Under the pieces are notes generated by a model that did not search any database, had not been told where the DNA came from, and was given only the letters and a program-made list of their open reading frames with translations. This document shows positions 1 to 7,668 of a stretch of DNA of 34,636 bases, in pieces. The stretch's first letter is position 1; every line of letters starts with the position of its first letter. The position numbers and the translations under genes were made by a program. This DNA is from an uncultured Flavobacteriaceae bacterium (lineage in GTDB: Bacteria; Bacteroidota; Bacteroidia; Flavobacteriales; Flavobacteriaceae), in the NCBI GenBank assembly GCA_938020445.1, contig CALIIC010000151.1:1-34636 (forward strand). Reading direction: 5' to 3'.

Positions 1-1
1 C

Positions 2-229
2 ACACAAATGGGAGCGCATCTCGTGCTTACCCACAACAAGCAAGAAACCAAGGTAGCTTTTTCAGAAATACAGGTATTCGACTTTGGCTTTTCCAGTTTT
101 TGTTGGGGCGAAGACCGCTACCACCGCAAACAAATAGAGACCATTCTAAGTGGCACCCAAAAATGCCCCAAAGGCACCTTTAAAAAAGCGGCCAAAGTGG
201 AATCTGATCGTTTATATCAAAAATTTTAG
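2..229 (+). CDS. 3' end of an unidentified protein (partial)
   Basis: The reading frame is open from the first bases of the window to a TAG at 227-229, so this is probably the C-terminal ~75 residues of a gene that begins upstream. An internal ATG lies at 8, but nothing marks it as the start. Codon use resembles the neighbouring genes. The segment is hydrophilic and ends in a basic stretch (KGTFKKAAKVESDRLYQKF), with a Cys/Trp-containing middle (FCWGEDRYHRK). I do not recognise the family. Only one base separates its stop from the next ATG, so it is likely the preceding gene of the secretion operon. Alternatively it is a short non-coding open frame. Confidence 0.5.
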   Translation, partial: TQMGAHLVLTHNKQETKVAFSEIQVFDFGFSSFCWGEDRYHRKQIETILSGTQKCPKGTFKKAAKVESDRLYQKF

Positions 230-230
230 C

Positions 231-923
231 ATGCTGTTGAGAAAAACCATCGGAATACTGCTCGTAAGCGTTCTTTTCATCGCTTGCGACGACATCATAG
301 AGGAGGAAGACCTTTCCAACCGCCAAGTAATCGTATTGGCGCCCTTGGAAGGAAGCATCGTTACCCAAAACCAAGTGAGTCTTAACTGGAATACGGTCGA
401 AGATGCCCGTTCCTATAAAGTAGAACTGGCCACTCCCAGTTTTGAAAATGCTGCTCAAATAGTACTTGACAGTCTTGTGGAACAGGATACACTGGGAACT
501 ATTCGCACCCAAGTACAGGCCACCCTCTTAAATGGCAATTACGAATGGCGTGTAAAGGGGCTCAATGGCGGTTTCGAAACACCTTTCACCTTAAATTCAT
601 TTACGGTAGACGGAGACGAAAATATCGATTTGATCGCTCCTAATACACCCATACCCCAAACACCGGCAGATGGGACCATACAAGATGAGACCGATATTGT
701 CTTTACCTGGTTGCGAGAAGACATTCCCGGGACCGCGGAACGCGATAGCATTTATATTTACACCGATCAGGCATTGCAAAACTTGGAGCGCAAAGGACTT
801 GGTGCCAACAAAACCTTTGAAGTGACCCTCGCTTCCAACACCTATTATTGGTTGATACAGGCCTTTGATGTAGCAGGAAACGAAAGTACCGACTCGGCCG
901 TATTCGAGTTGACCATCAACTAA
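231..923 (+). CDS. FN3-like repeat lipoprotein
   Basis: A predicted lipoprotein of 230 residues. The ATG at 231 gives a short signal peptide (MLLRKTIGILLVSVLFIAC) whose LFIAC lipobox places the lipidated Cys at residue 19, followed by acidic residues. An in-frame upstream ATG at 150 would bury the signal peptide and overlap the previous gene, so it is not used. The mature part has two repeats resembling fibronectin type III or Ig-like folds. Each starts with a proline-rich strand (VLAPLEGS; PIPQTPADGT) followed by a central aromatic strand (LNWNTVEDARSYKVEL; FTWLREDIPGT) and an YYW/YEW turn. No catalytic motif is seen. Its place just ahead of the type II secretion-like genes suggests an outer-membrane or periplasmic accessory of that system. 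That role is inference. Confidence 0.8.
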   Translation: MLLRKTIGILLVSVLFIACDDIIEEEDLSNRQVIVLAPLEGSIVTQNQVSLNWNTVEDARSYKVELATPSFENAAQIVLDSLVEQDTLGTIRTQVQATLLNGNYEWRVKGLNGGFETPFTLNSFTVDGDENIDLIAPNTPIPQTPADGTIQDETDIVFTWLREDIPGTAERDSIYIYTDQALQNLERKGLGANKTFEVTLASNTYYWLIQAFDVAGNESTDSAVFELTIN

Positions 924-984
924 GTAGCGAACAACTGCATCTCAATGGTGCTCGATGTTGTAATGTTGGATAAACGAACAGAAC

Positions 985-1449
985 GTGAAAAAAAATACCA
1001 GAACATATGTCTTACTCACTGTAGTGGCCCTTATTTGGGGTACCATTGGCTACAAGATCATCAGTTCTTTATCCTCCGACCCTGAAACGGGTGCCCAAGA
1101 GCTAGCCGTTTCCTTCAAACCCCTGCCCGTTCAGAAAAAAGAAACCTTTGCTATTACGGCCGACTATCGCGATCCCTTCTTGGGAACCCTACCTAAAAAA
1201 AAGAAGAAAAAACGCTTAGTCAGCACAAAACCAAAGGCCCCGGCCGTTCCAGAAGTTTCCATTCGCTATACCGGGTTTATGACGGACGGCTCAACCAATC
1301 AAAAAATATTTTTCGTTACCATTGATGGGCAACAACATTTAATGAATGCCAAAGACGAGATAGCCAAAGTAACCCTCATCAGTGGATCTGCCGCGTCTAT
1401 TCGCATTCGCCACAATAACAAAACCAGGACAATTCAACGTACCGAATGA
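985..1449 (+). CDS. GspC/PilP-like single-pass inner-membrane protein
   Basis: A protein of 154 residues read from a GTG start (no ATG in frame nearby). One N-terminal membrane segment (about residues 8-28, TYVLLTVVALIWGTIGYKII) is followed by a periplasmic linker with a YRDPFLGTLP motif at about 60-69. This 'RDPF' signature is typical of the linkers of GspC and PilP proteins, which join the inner-membrane assembly platform to the secretin. A run of six lysines follows, then a small beta-rich domain (about 90-154: SIRYTGFM, KIFFVTIDGQQHLM, IRIRHNN) resembling a GspC HR/PilP domain. Its stop overlaps the next ATG by four bases (ATGA), indicating translational coupling. The family assignment rests on topology and motif only. 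Confidence 0.65.
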   Translation: MKKNTRTYVLLTVVALIWGTIGYKIISSLSSDPETGAQELAVSFKPLPVQKKETFAITADYRDPFLGTLPKKKKKKRLVSTKPKAPAVPEVSIRYTGFMTDGSTNQKIFFVTIDGQQHLMNAKDEIAKVTLISGSAASIRIRHNNKTRTIQRTE

Positions 1450-2723
1450 ATTGGTCGGCAAAAATAACGGCAGGCGCACTGCAATTCGTCCTTTTTATTG
1501 GGGCGGTGATCGCCCTGTTGTTATTAAGCTTTGTCACCCTGGCACACACCAACAATCTCTTTGGCAAAAAAACAGCTTTGTTGGTGCGCACGGTCAAAAA
1601 AGCAGATTTGGGCCTTGAGTATGCGCTAAAAAACGAAATTTCCAAAAACGACTCTACCCGCATCAACCTTGCCATGGACGATGGCATTGATCTTACCGCT
1701 ACTCGCAGTTACTGGGGTGCCTTTGAAAAATATTCGATTACCGCACAATCCAAAAAAAATAAGTTTACCAAAATAGTCCTGGCCGGAACAAGCACCACAG
1801 AACAGCGCCCTGCCTTATATTTACAGGACAATCAACGCCCTATGATCATTGTAGGGAAAGCGCAAATAACGGGCGACGCCTTATTGCCCAAGCAAGGAAT
1901 ACGACCCGGCAATATTGCAGGAAATTCTTTTTACGGCAGATCCTTGGTACAAGGACGACAACAACAAAGCGCAGAGCAACTGCCAAAATTTACCACTGGC
2001 TATACCACACATCTGCAATCAATCTTTACTCGGGTAACCAGCAATTCCTTCGAATCCATTCCTTTTTCCCGGGGAATGCAGGTCAACAATTCATTTAAAA
2101 GTCCGGTCAAATTATTACAAGGTGATGTTGTTCAGTTATCAGGTGTTTCCCTAACCGGTCATATCATTGTGATGGCCACAAGGCGCATCGTTGTGGATCG
2201 GTCTGCCAACTTAAAAGATCTATTGTTAGTGGCGCCTGAGATTCACATCAAAGATGGGGTAGTCGGAACCTTCCAAGCAATCGCCAGTAAAAACATTGAT
2301 GTAGGGAAACGATGTGAACTGTATTATCCATCGGCCTTGGTAGTAATCAATAAAAGCAAGGCCACCAATGTGAGGCCTACTGTTCAAAAACCGGAACTAC
2401 GCATCGGTAGCAGAAGTATGGTGCAAGGCGTGGTGCTTTATATGGAATCGAATGCCGATCGCCCGGCCTTTCATCCCCAGATTAAAATCGAGGAAAACGC
2501 TTCGGTATACGGAGATGTATACTGCGAACGTAACTTAGAGCACAAAGGCAACGTATTCGGTAGTATTTTCACCTATGGTTTTATTGCCTTGGAAAATGGC
2601 AGTATTTATCAAAACCACTTATACAACGGTACCGTAGACAGTGCGGGATTACCGGATAAGTATGCAGGGTTGCCACTTGTTGGGACCCAGAATCGTAAAA
2701 CCAGCGCCAAATGGCTCTATTAA
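1446..2723 (+). CDS. membrane-anchored beta-rich protein of the secretion/pilus cluster
   Basis: A protein of 425 residues. The N-terminus (MNWSAKITAGALQFVLFIGA...) has one long hydrophobic segment at about 10-34, without a G|FTLxE prepilin cleavage site. This is followed by a helical stretch (TALLVRTVKKADLGLEYAL), as seen after the anchor of pilus-type proteins. The rest is beta-rich with short repeated strands around 230-400 (LSGVSLTGHIIVMA, RIVVDRSANLKDLLLVAPEIHI, VYGDVYCERNLEHKGNVFGSI). This is reminiscent of polymer-forming bactofilin-like or right-handed beta-helix folds. No enzymatic motif is visible. It overlaps the gene before it by four bases and the pseudopilin gene after it by 13 bases. 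It could occupy the place of a large minor pseudopilin (GspK-like), but I cannot show homology. Confidence 0.6.
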   Translation: MNWSAKITAGALQFVLFIGAVIALLLLSFVTLAHTNNLFGKKTALLVRTVKKADLGLEYALKNEISKNDSTRINLAMDDGIDLTATRSYWGAFEKYSITAQSKKNKFTKIVLAGTSTTEQRPALYLQDNQRPMIIVGKAQITGDALLPKQGIRPGNIAGNSFYGRSLVQGRQQQSAEQLPKFTTGYTTHLQSIFTRVTSNSFESIPFSRGMQVNNSFKSPVKLLQGDVVQLSGVSLTGHIIVMATRRIVVDRSANLKDLLLVAPEIHIKDGVVGTFQAIASKNIDVGKRCELYYPSALVVINKSKATNVRPTVQKPELRIGSRSMVQGVVLYMESNADRPAFHPQIKIEENASVYGDVYCERNLEHKGNVFGSIFTYGFIALENGSIYQNHLYNGTVDSAGLPDKYAGLPLVGTQNRKTSAKWLY

Positions 2724-3043
2724 AAAAACTAAAAGGATCTACTTTGATGGAGACGATGGTCGCCACCGTCTTGATCGTGCTCATCTTTATGATTGCGAGC
2801 ATGCTCATGAACACTATTTTCTCTTCAAACCTTAAAGGCAACACGCAACAACTAAATGCGCATTTGAACCAACTTGAATACGCACAAAAACACGGCCAAA
2901 TTACCATTCCCTATGAGGAGGAATGGGAAGCTTGGGCAATCGAGATCTACTCCGAAGATTTGGCAAACACCACCTATTTGGTTATGGAATCGACCCATAA
3001 AGATTCGAAACAACTTGTAAAAAAATACGCTTCTTTTGAATAG
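2711..3043 (+). CDS. type II secretion pseudopilin (GspI/J-like)
   Basis: A protein of 110 residues with a classical prepilin N-terminus. A short basic leader, MALLKKLKG, is followed by the cleavage point after Gly9 and then STLMETMVATVLIVLIFMIAS, with Glu at +5 of the mature protein. Prepilin peptidase would cut after the Gly, and the hydrophobic helix would pack in a pseudopilus. The +1 residue is Ser rather than the usual Phe/Met, which prepilin peptidases tolerate. The globular part is short (about 70 residues). It overlaps the upstream gene by 13 bases, and the next pseudopilin starts one base after its stop. The start at 2711 is set by the leader. Confidence 0.8.
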   Translation: MALLKKLKGSTLMETMVATVLIVLIFMIASMLMNTIFSSNLKGNTQQLNAHLNQLEYAQKHGQITIPYEEEWEAWAIEIYSEDLANTTYLVMESTHKDSKQLVKKYASFE

Positions 3044-3044
3044 T

Positions 3045-3503
3045 ATGAAACGGAAGATACACGGGTTTACCTTAAGCGAAATGATGGTGGTATTGGTCAT
3101 CACCGTCATCGTCGTAGGCTTGGCATTTTCGGTCTTACGATTGGTACAAAGGCAGATGGGGGCCATAGGAACCAACTATGAGAACACTACCGAGTTGAAC
3201 CTCTTACGACAAGCGTTATGGATCGATTTCAACACCTATCCCTACCTGTACTATGACAATAACACACAGGTATTGCGCTGCGAAAATGACATTGATTTTA
3301 AAGAATATACCTTTGCCAAAGAATGGGTGATACGAGAAAAAGACACCTTTAACCTGCCTTTAAAAACGCCCCTTCTCTTTGTAGATGGAAACGAAGTTTC
3401 CGGCGGAAGTGTAGACGCCTTGCAACTGATCACTTCAAAAGAACTGGGAGAAAAAACAATTTTTATTCATCAACAAAACGCGGTGGACGAATACATGAAC
3501 TAA
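3045..3503 (+). CDS. type II secretion pseudopilin (GspG/H/J-like)
   Basis: A protein of 152 residues. The ATG at 3045 gives the leader MKRKIHG, cleavage after Gly7, then FTLSEMMVVLVITVIVVGLAFSV with Phe at +1 and Glu at +5. This is a textbook type IV prepilin / type II pseudopilin N-terminus. A TTG nine bases upstream is in frame but would overlap the previous stop and only lengthen the leader. The C-terminal ~115 residues (LNLLRQALWIDFNTYPYLYYDNN and on) form a small globular domain whose N-terminal part resembles GspJ-type minor pseudopilins. The stop overlaps the gspF-like start (TAATG). Cleavage would require a prepilin peptidase, which is not encoded in this window. Confidence 0.8.
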   Translation: MKRKIHGFTLSEMMVVLVITVIVVGLAFSVLRLVQRQMGAIGTNYENTTELNLLRQALWIDFNTYPYLYYDNNTQVLRCENDIDFKEYTFAKEWVIREKDTFNLPLKTPLLFVDGNEVSGGSVDALQLITSKELGEKTIFIHQQNAVDEYMN

Positions 3504-4642
3504 TGGGATTTAAGCTCGAAAACATAAGCTCCGATAAAACCGCCTCATTCAAAACGAAAAAGGAGGGTTCCACTCCTATTTTGGAGCGTGAAATAACGCT
3601 CTTCGGCAGTTCGTTTTCAAATAAGAAAAAGGAGGATTTCTATACCGAGATCCATGTATTGTTGAAGGCCGGCATTAATCTGAAAGATGCGTTGGCCCTT
3701 ATGCAGGAAAACCAGAAAAAAGAAAAGCAGCAGCTGTTTTATAAAGAGATGGTAGATGCCTTGGTGATGGGGCAGCCGTTCTCAGAAGTAATCAAGGCAA
3801 AAAAAGAGTTTACAGAATACGAATACTACTCGCTAAAAATTGGCGAGGAAACAGGAACAACCCATAAAATAGCAGAAGAATTAGGCAAATTCTTTGCCAG
3901 AAAAAATGAACAACGAAGAAGTTTGGTCAATGCCCTCACCTACCCCATTATCATTTTGGTTACTGCAGTGTTGGTTGTCATATTCATGTTACGCTTGGTA
4001 GTGCCGATGTTTCAAGACATTTTTAAACAAAACAATGTAGAATTGCCGGGCATTACCAAGTTCATTATTGCCGCCTCCGACTTCATTAAAGACTACGGTT
4101 GGTGGATGGTTCTTGGGTTGATCGCAATTTTAGCATCGCGCAAATTGTATACCGGCCAAGCATGGTATAAAGAAAATAAAGATCGTTTGTTGTTAAAACT
4201 CCCCTACGTCGGCAACTTTATACGAGCAGTGTATCTAGCGCAGTTTACACAGGCGGTTACTTTATTAACCGCTTCCAAAGTCCCGGTATTGAATAGTATT
4301 GAATTGGTCGCCCGAATGATCGACTTTTCACCTTTAAAAGAAGCGTTGGCCAAGGTAAGTACGGACATTGTCGCCGGAAAAAGTTTAAGCGCCAGTATGC
4401 TGGGAACGAAATTTTTTGATCATCGCATGGTATCTTTGATCAAAGTAGCTGAAGAGACCAACCAGACCGAATTCATCTTTGAACGATTGAACCAACAATA
4501 CAATATTGAAGTACAGCAAAAATCAAAACTGTTATCAACTCTTATGGAACCATTGATTATTCTAATGGTTGGTATTTTGGTAGGGGTTATTCTTGTAGCC
4601 ATGTACCTGCCCATGTTCAAATTAGGAAGTGTTTTGGGGTAG
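3503..4642 (+). CDS. gspF: type II secretion system F family inner-membrane protein
   Basis: A protein of 379 residues, close to the usual 400 for GspF/PilC. It has two copies of the T2SSF domain: residues ~43-165 (FYTEIHVLLKAGINLKDALALM, with YYSLKIGEETG) and ~245-370 (FTQAVTLLTASKVPVLNSIELVA, with MVSLIKVAEET). Each is followed by a membrane segment (about 145-168, 198-212 and 348-372). GspF is the polytopic platform protein that couples the GspE ATPase to pseudopilus growth. It overlaps the preceding gene by one base (TAATG) and ends the operon. No GspE, GspD or prepilin peptidase gene lies downstream, so these are presumably upstream of the window or elsewhere. Confidence 0.92.
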   Translation: MGFKLENISSDKTASFKTKKEGSTPILEREITLFGSSFSNKKKEDFYTEIHVLLKAGINLKDALALMQENQKKEKQQLFYKEMVDALVMGQPFSEVIKAKKEFTEYEYYSLKIGEETGTTHKIAEELGKFFARKNEQRRSLVNALTYPIIILVTAVLVVIFMLRLVVPMFQDIFKQNNVELPGITKFIIAASDFIKDYGWWMVLGLIAILASRKLYTGQAWYKENKDRLLLKLPYVGNFIRAVYLAQFTQAVTLLTASKVPVLNSIELVARMIDFSPLKEALAKVSTDIVAGKSLSASMLGTKFFDHRMVSLIKVAEETNQTEFIFERLNQQYNIEVQQKSKLLSTLMEPLIILMVGILVGVILVAMYLPMFKLGSVLG

Positions 4643-4753
4643 AAAAGACCTGTTCCCCTTAAGGCATGATTCTGCATCATATGGCTCATTTATTCCAATA
4701 AAAAAGAAGCGCTTTTCGATACCGCCTTCATTAAAGGCTGTTCCCAAAAAAAC

Positions 4754-4789
4754 TTCTACTGGTTTACAGGTATTTTTTAGTCCTTTTTC
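4754..4789 (+). promoter_or_regulatory. repeated upstream element, copy A
   Basis: A sequence beginning TTCTACTGGTTT, then four bases, then GTATTTTTT. It recurs at 7548 with identical internal spacing (22 of the first 25 bases identical). Copy A lies ~50 bp before the TPR sensor kinase gene, and copy B lies upstream of the lipoprotein gene that follows the response regulator. A binding site for the NarL-type regulator encoded between them is the simplest inference. No protein-binding consensus is recognised. Confidence 0.45.
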
Positions 4790-4836
4790 AATGTGTTGGC
4801 ACTTATTGAATATCTTGTATATAAATTCGGTACAAT

Positions 4837-6837
4837 TTGTTAAAACTTCACCATTTACTATTCGTGGTTTTTATGAGTCTTATGGGAGTCTTATCTGCTC
4901 AAGAACCCTCTCTTTCATCGGTAGACAGCTTGGAACAACTTCTAAAAGCTACCGATAACAAATTTCAAGAAGCCTATATCATAGCCGATATTGCTAGGGC
5001 CGCTTCAGGAATAGATTCTATCAAAGCGTACGAATATGCCAAACAGGCCCTGCACTTTTTTGAAAAAAGCACCGACTCTTTTGGGCTCGCAAAAGCCCAC
5101 GCTGCTATGGGTTTTGTAGTTTTCGACTATCATGAAATGCAAAAATCCGAGTTCCACTTTGGTAAGGCCAAAGAACTTTTTAGAAATCAACTAAAACGTG
5201 ACTCTTCCAAAACCTTGGTCGATTTATGGGCGGACACCGCCCTTAATTATGCCGCTAGTTTGGGAAATCAAGGAAAGCACGACGAAGAGGTCTTTTTCCT
5301 TACCGAGTTGGCTCCGATCGTAAAAAAGTATAAAAACCATAAAATACTTGGTATCATCAACAGTAATATCGCCATTACATTTTTCAACAATGACAACTTA
5401 ACAAAAGCCTATTCTTACTTTAAAGGGAACGAAACAAATTATGAAAAAACCACTGCTTTTTCACAATTTGCCATTGACCGCTTGATTTTTTCCAGCTGTC
5501 TAATGGAAATGGACTCCTTACAAACGGCCAAAAAAGTGTTGGACCATGCGTACCGTGTACTCGAAAAAACCCCAGAATCACCTCGCTGGAATCTGTATTA
5601 TCAACAACTGGGAGAATATTACTCAAAAACTAAAAACTATGCAAAAGCATTGGAGCAGTACGACCAATCAGTGAAAATCATCTTGGAGCGCAAAACAGTA
5701 GGTTCCCTTCCACAGCAGTACCTTCAATACATAGAAACCTATGCGTTAATGGGCAATACCCAAAAAGAGAAAGAGTACATGCTGAAGTTCTACGCAGCCT
5801 CCAAAAAAGAACACCAGCCCGATGCGCTTTACGCACTTAAGGAATTGGCCAAATATGAAAACAATGATCGGAACTTTGCCAAAGCCATGGAATACGCCAA
5901 TGCCTATTTCATCCTGAACGATAGTATCAAAAAGGAAGAAATCGAAAAAGAGACCGCCCGATTGGAACAACGCTATCAAAAAGAAAAAAGAGATCGGGAA
6001 ATATTGGAACTACGAACTAAAAACAGTGAAACCGACCTACATCTAGAGCGTAAAAAATCTCAAAACTACCTTTTATTTTTTCTGGTCGGCACTTTGGCCT
6101 TTCTATCGTTATCAGGGTATTTAACGTATCGTAATAGACAGAAAAAAGCCCAGCTAAAGGCCCAATTACAGGGGCAAGAAATACAGCATTTAAAGGTACA
6201 GCAAGAACGGCGACTTTTTGAGGGAATGATGGAAGGAGTCGAAAAAGAACGAAAACGACTTGCCGCAGATCTACACGATGGCCTAGGGGGAAGGCTTTCG
6301 GGAATCAGTATTAAATTATCCAAATTATCAGAGGAAAAAGAAGCTCGGAAAATTGAGGGTAAAATCGAAGCTATTTTGGGGAATTTAGACGATTCCCTTC
6401 AAGAACTAAGGGGGGTCGCCAGAAACCTAATGCCAGAAACACTCATAAAGTATGGATTAAAATCGGCCCTCGAAGACTATTGCAGTACCCTTCGCGATAA
6501 GGATACCGATATCGTATTGCAATTTTATGAAATCCTCCCTATTCAAGATGAGAACAAGTTGTTGATGGTATATCGTATCATCCAAGAACTGATTAACAAC
6601 GCGGTAAAACATGCCAATGCGAGAGAAATTCTGGTACAATACATGCACCAAGAGCAAAAAATTGCCATTGCGGTAGAAGATGATGGTATTGGATTTGATA
6701 TTGAAAAAATAGATATGAACGAAGGTATTGGTTTAACTAGTTTACGTAATAGGGTCAACTACCTAAACGGAAGTATTGATATTCAATCAGAAATCAATGA
6801 CGGCACTTCTATCAATATTCAAATAACTGAAATATGA
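4837..6837 (+). CDS. TPR-containing sensor histidine kinase (NarX/DesK type)
   Basis: A protein of 666 residues. The TTG at 4837 is chosen because it yields a signal peptide (LKLHHLLFVVFMSLMGVLSAQ); the first ATG (4873) would cut into it. The periplasmic region (~22-365) consists of TPR-like helices, for example YYQQLGEYYSKTKNYAKALEQY shortened at 254-275. A coiled coil (365-405), a membrane segment (410-430) and a second coiled coil follow. The HisKA_3 box ERKRLAADLHDGLGG carries the phospho-accepting His480. The HATPase_c domain (570-666) shows the N box (QELINNAVKHA) and the DDGIGFD and GIGL loops. It overlaps the regulator gene by four bases (ATGA), forming a two-component pair. The signal sensed is unknown. 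Confidence 0.9.
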   Translation: MLKLHHLLFVVFMSLMGVLSAQEPSLSSVDSLEQLLKATDNKFQEAYIIADIARAASGIDSIKAYEYAKQALHFFEKSTDSFGLAKAHAAMGFVVFDYHEMQKSEFHFGKAKELFRNQLKRDSSKTLVDLWADTALNYAASLGNQGKHDEEVFFLTELAPIVKKYKNHKILGIINSNIAITFFNNDNLTKAYSYFKGNETNYEKTTAFSQFAIDRLIFSSCLMEMDSLQTAKKVLDHAYRVLEKTPESPRWNLYYQQLGEYYSKTKNYAKALEQYDQSVKIILERKTVGSLPQQYLQYIETYALMGNTQKEKEYMLKFYAASKKEHQPDALYALKELAKYENNDRNFAKAMEYANAYFILNDSIKKEEIEKETARLEQRYQKEKRDREILELRTKNSETDLHLERKKSQNYLLFFLVGTLAFLSLSGYLTYRNRQKKAQLKAQLQGQEIQHLKVQQERRLFEGMMEGVEKERKRLAADLHDGLGGRLSGISIKLSKLSEEKEARKIEGKIEAILGNLDDSLQELRGVARNLMPETLIKYGLKSALEDYCSTLRDKDTDIVLQFYEILPIQDENKLLMVYRIIQELINNAVKHANAREILVQYMHQEQKIAIAVEDDGIGFDIEKIDMNEGIGLTSLRNRVNYLNGSIDIQSEINDGTSINIQITEI

Positions 6838-7466
6838 AAAACCAAAACACAAAAGTAATTGTTGTGGATGATCACCCGTTGGTCATCGAAGGCCTTAAAT
6901 CTTCAATAGGAAACAATTCAGGAATAGAGGTGGTAGCTTGTTTCGAAAATGCCACTTCGTTATTTTCATATTTAAGGAAAAAGACCGCACAGGTAGTTGT
7001 ACTGGATATTAACCTGCCAGATATGAATGGGGTGGAAATTTGTGAAAAAGTCGTAAAAAAGTATCCGCACATCAAGATTTTGGGACTAAGCACCTATAAC
7101 GACCCCAGTATTATACGTCAAATGGTAAAGAATGGTGCAAAGGGATATTTATTAAAAAATGTCAGTTCCAAAGAACTGGTTTCGGCGATACATCAAATTA
7201 ATGAAGGGCAATCCTATTTTAGTGTAGAAATACAAAAGATACTTGCCGATTCCATTTTTGAGAACGATCGTATTCCCCGGTTGACTAGGCGCGAAAAAGA
7301 AATCCTAAAGTTGGTAGCCGAAGGCGTTACGACCCCTCAAATAGCGCAACAACTTTTTATTAGTCCACTTACCGTAGAAACACATCGCAGGAATCTAATT
7401 CAGAAAATGGGTGTTTCCAACGCAGCGCAATTGGTGAAGATGGCGATTGAACAAAAACTGCTTTAA
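6834..7466 (+). CDS. NarL/FixJ-family response regulator
   Basis: A protein of 210 residues. The receiver domain (1-120) has the acidic pair D12/D13, phospho-acceptor D58 (VVLDINLPDMNG), T/S at 87 and K108. A linker leads to a LuxR-type helix-turn-helix (about 145-205: LTRREKEILKLVAEG, then IAQQLFISPLTVETHRRNL). It is a DNA-binding transcription factor, phosphorylated by the overlapping upstream kinase. Candidate binding sites are the matching elements at 4754 and 7548, upstream of the kinase and of the following lipoprotein gene. That would make the pair autoregulated and also controlling the next gene. Confidence 0.92.
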   Translation: MKNQNTKVIVVDDHPLVIEGLKSSIGNNSGIEVVACFENATSLFSYLRKKTAQVVVLDINLPDMNGVEICEKVVKKYPHIKILGLSTYNDPSIIRQMVKNGAKGYLLKNVSSKELVSAIHQINEGQSYFSVEIQKILADSIFENDRIPRLTRREKEILKLVAEGVTTPQIAQQLFISPLTVETHRRNLIQKMGVSNAAQLVKMAIEQKLL

Positions 7467-7547
7467 CGGCTTCGAGCACTATTGGTTTTAAACATCGTCT
7501 TGCGATTTCAAAGGGCACAGTTCATTTACCCTTTCCCCGGTAGTTTT

Positions 7548-7584
7548 TTCTACTGGTTTTCGAGTATTTTTTGACCCTTATTTC
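7548..7584 (+). promoter_or_regulatory. repeated upstream element, copy B
   Basis: Second copy of the element at 4754: TTCTACTGGTTT, four bases, GTATTTTTT, then a CCTT-containing tail. It lies in the 202 bp gap between the response regulator gene and the lipoprotein gene at 7669. The remaining gap sequence holds no gene. Confidence 0.45.
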
Positions 7585-7602
7585 CTATTCTTTCTTTCTT
7601 CA

Positions 7603-7630
7603 TTGATCTTGCTTAAAACAAGTAGCTTGG
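7603..7630 (+). promoter_or_regulatory. possible Bacteroidota promoter of the lipoprotein gene
   Basis: TTG at 7603-7605, a 17-base spacer and TAGCTTGG at 7623-7630 fit the Bacteroidota pattern TTG-N17-19-TAnnTTTG with one mismatch in the -7 box. It lies 38 bases before the ATG at 7669 and just downstream of the repeated element at 7548. Pattern match only. Confidence 0.3.
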
Positions 7631-7668
7631 AACGCACCTACCGGCCGCTTTGTTAAACAGTCTTGATT

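Noticed and set aside
4831..4839. TACAATTTG as a -7 promoter box for the TPR kinase gene
   Set aside because: It has three rather than two bases between TA and TTTG and overlaps the TTG start codon that is needed to give the kinase a signal peptide.
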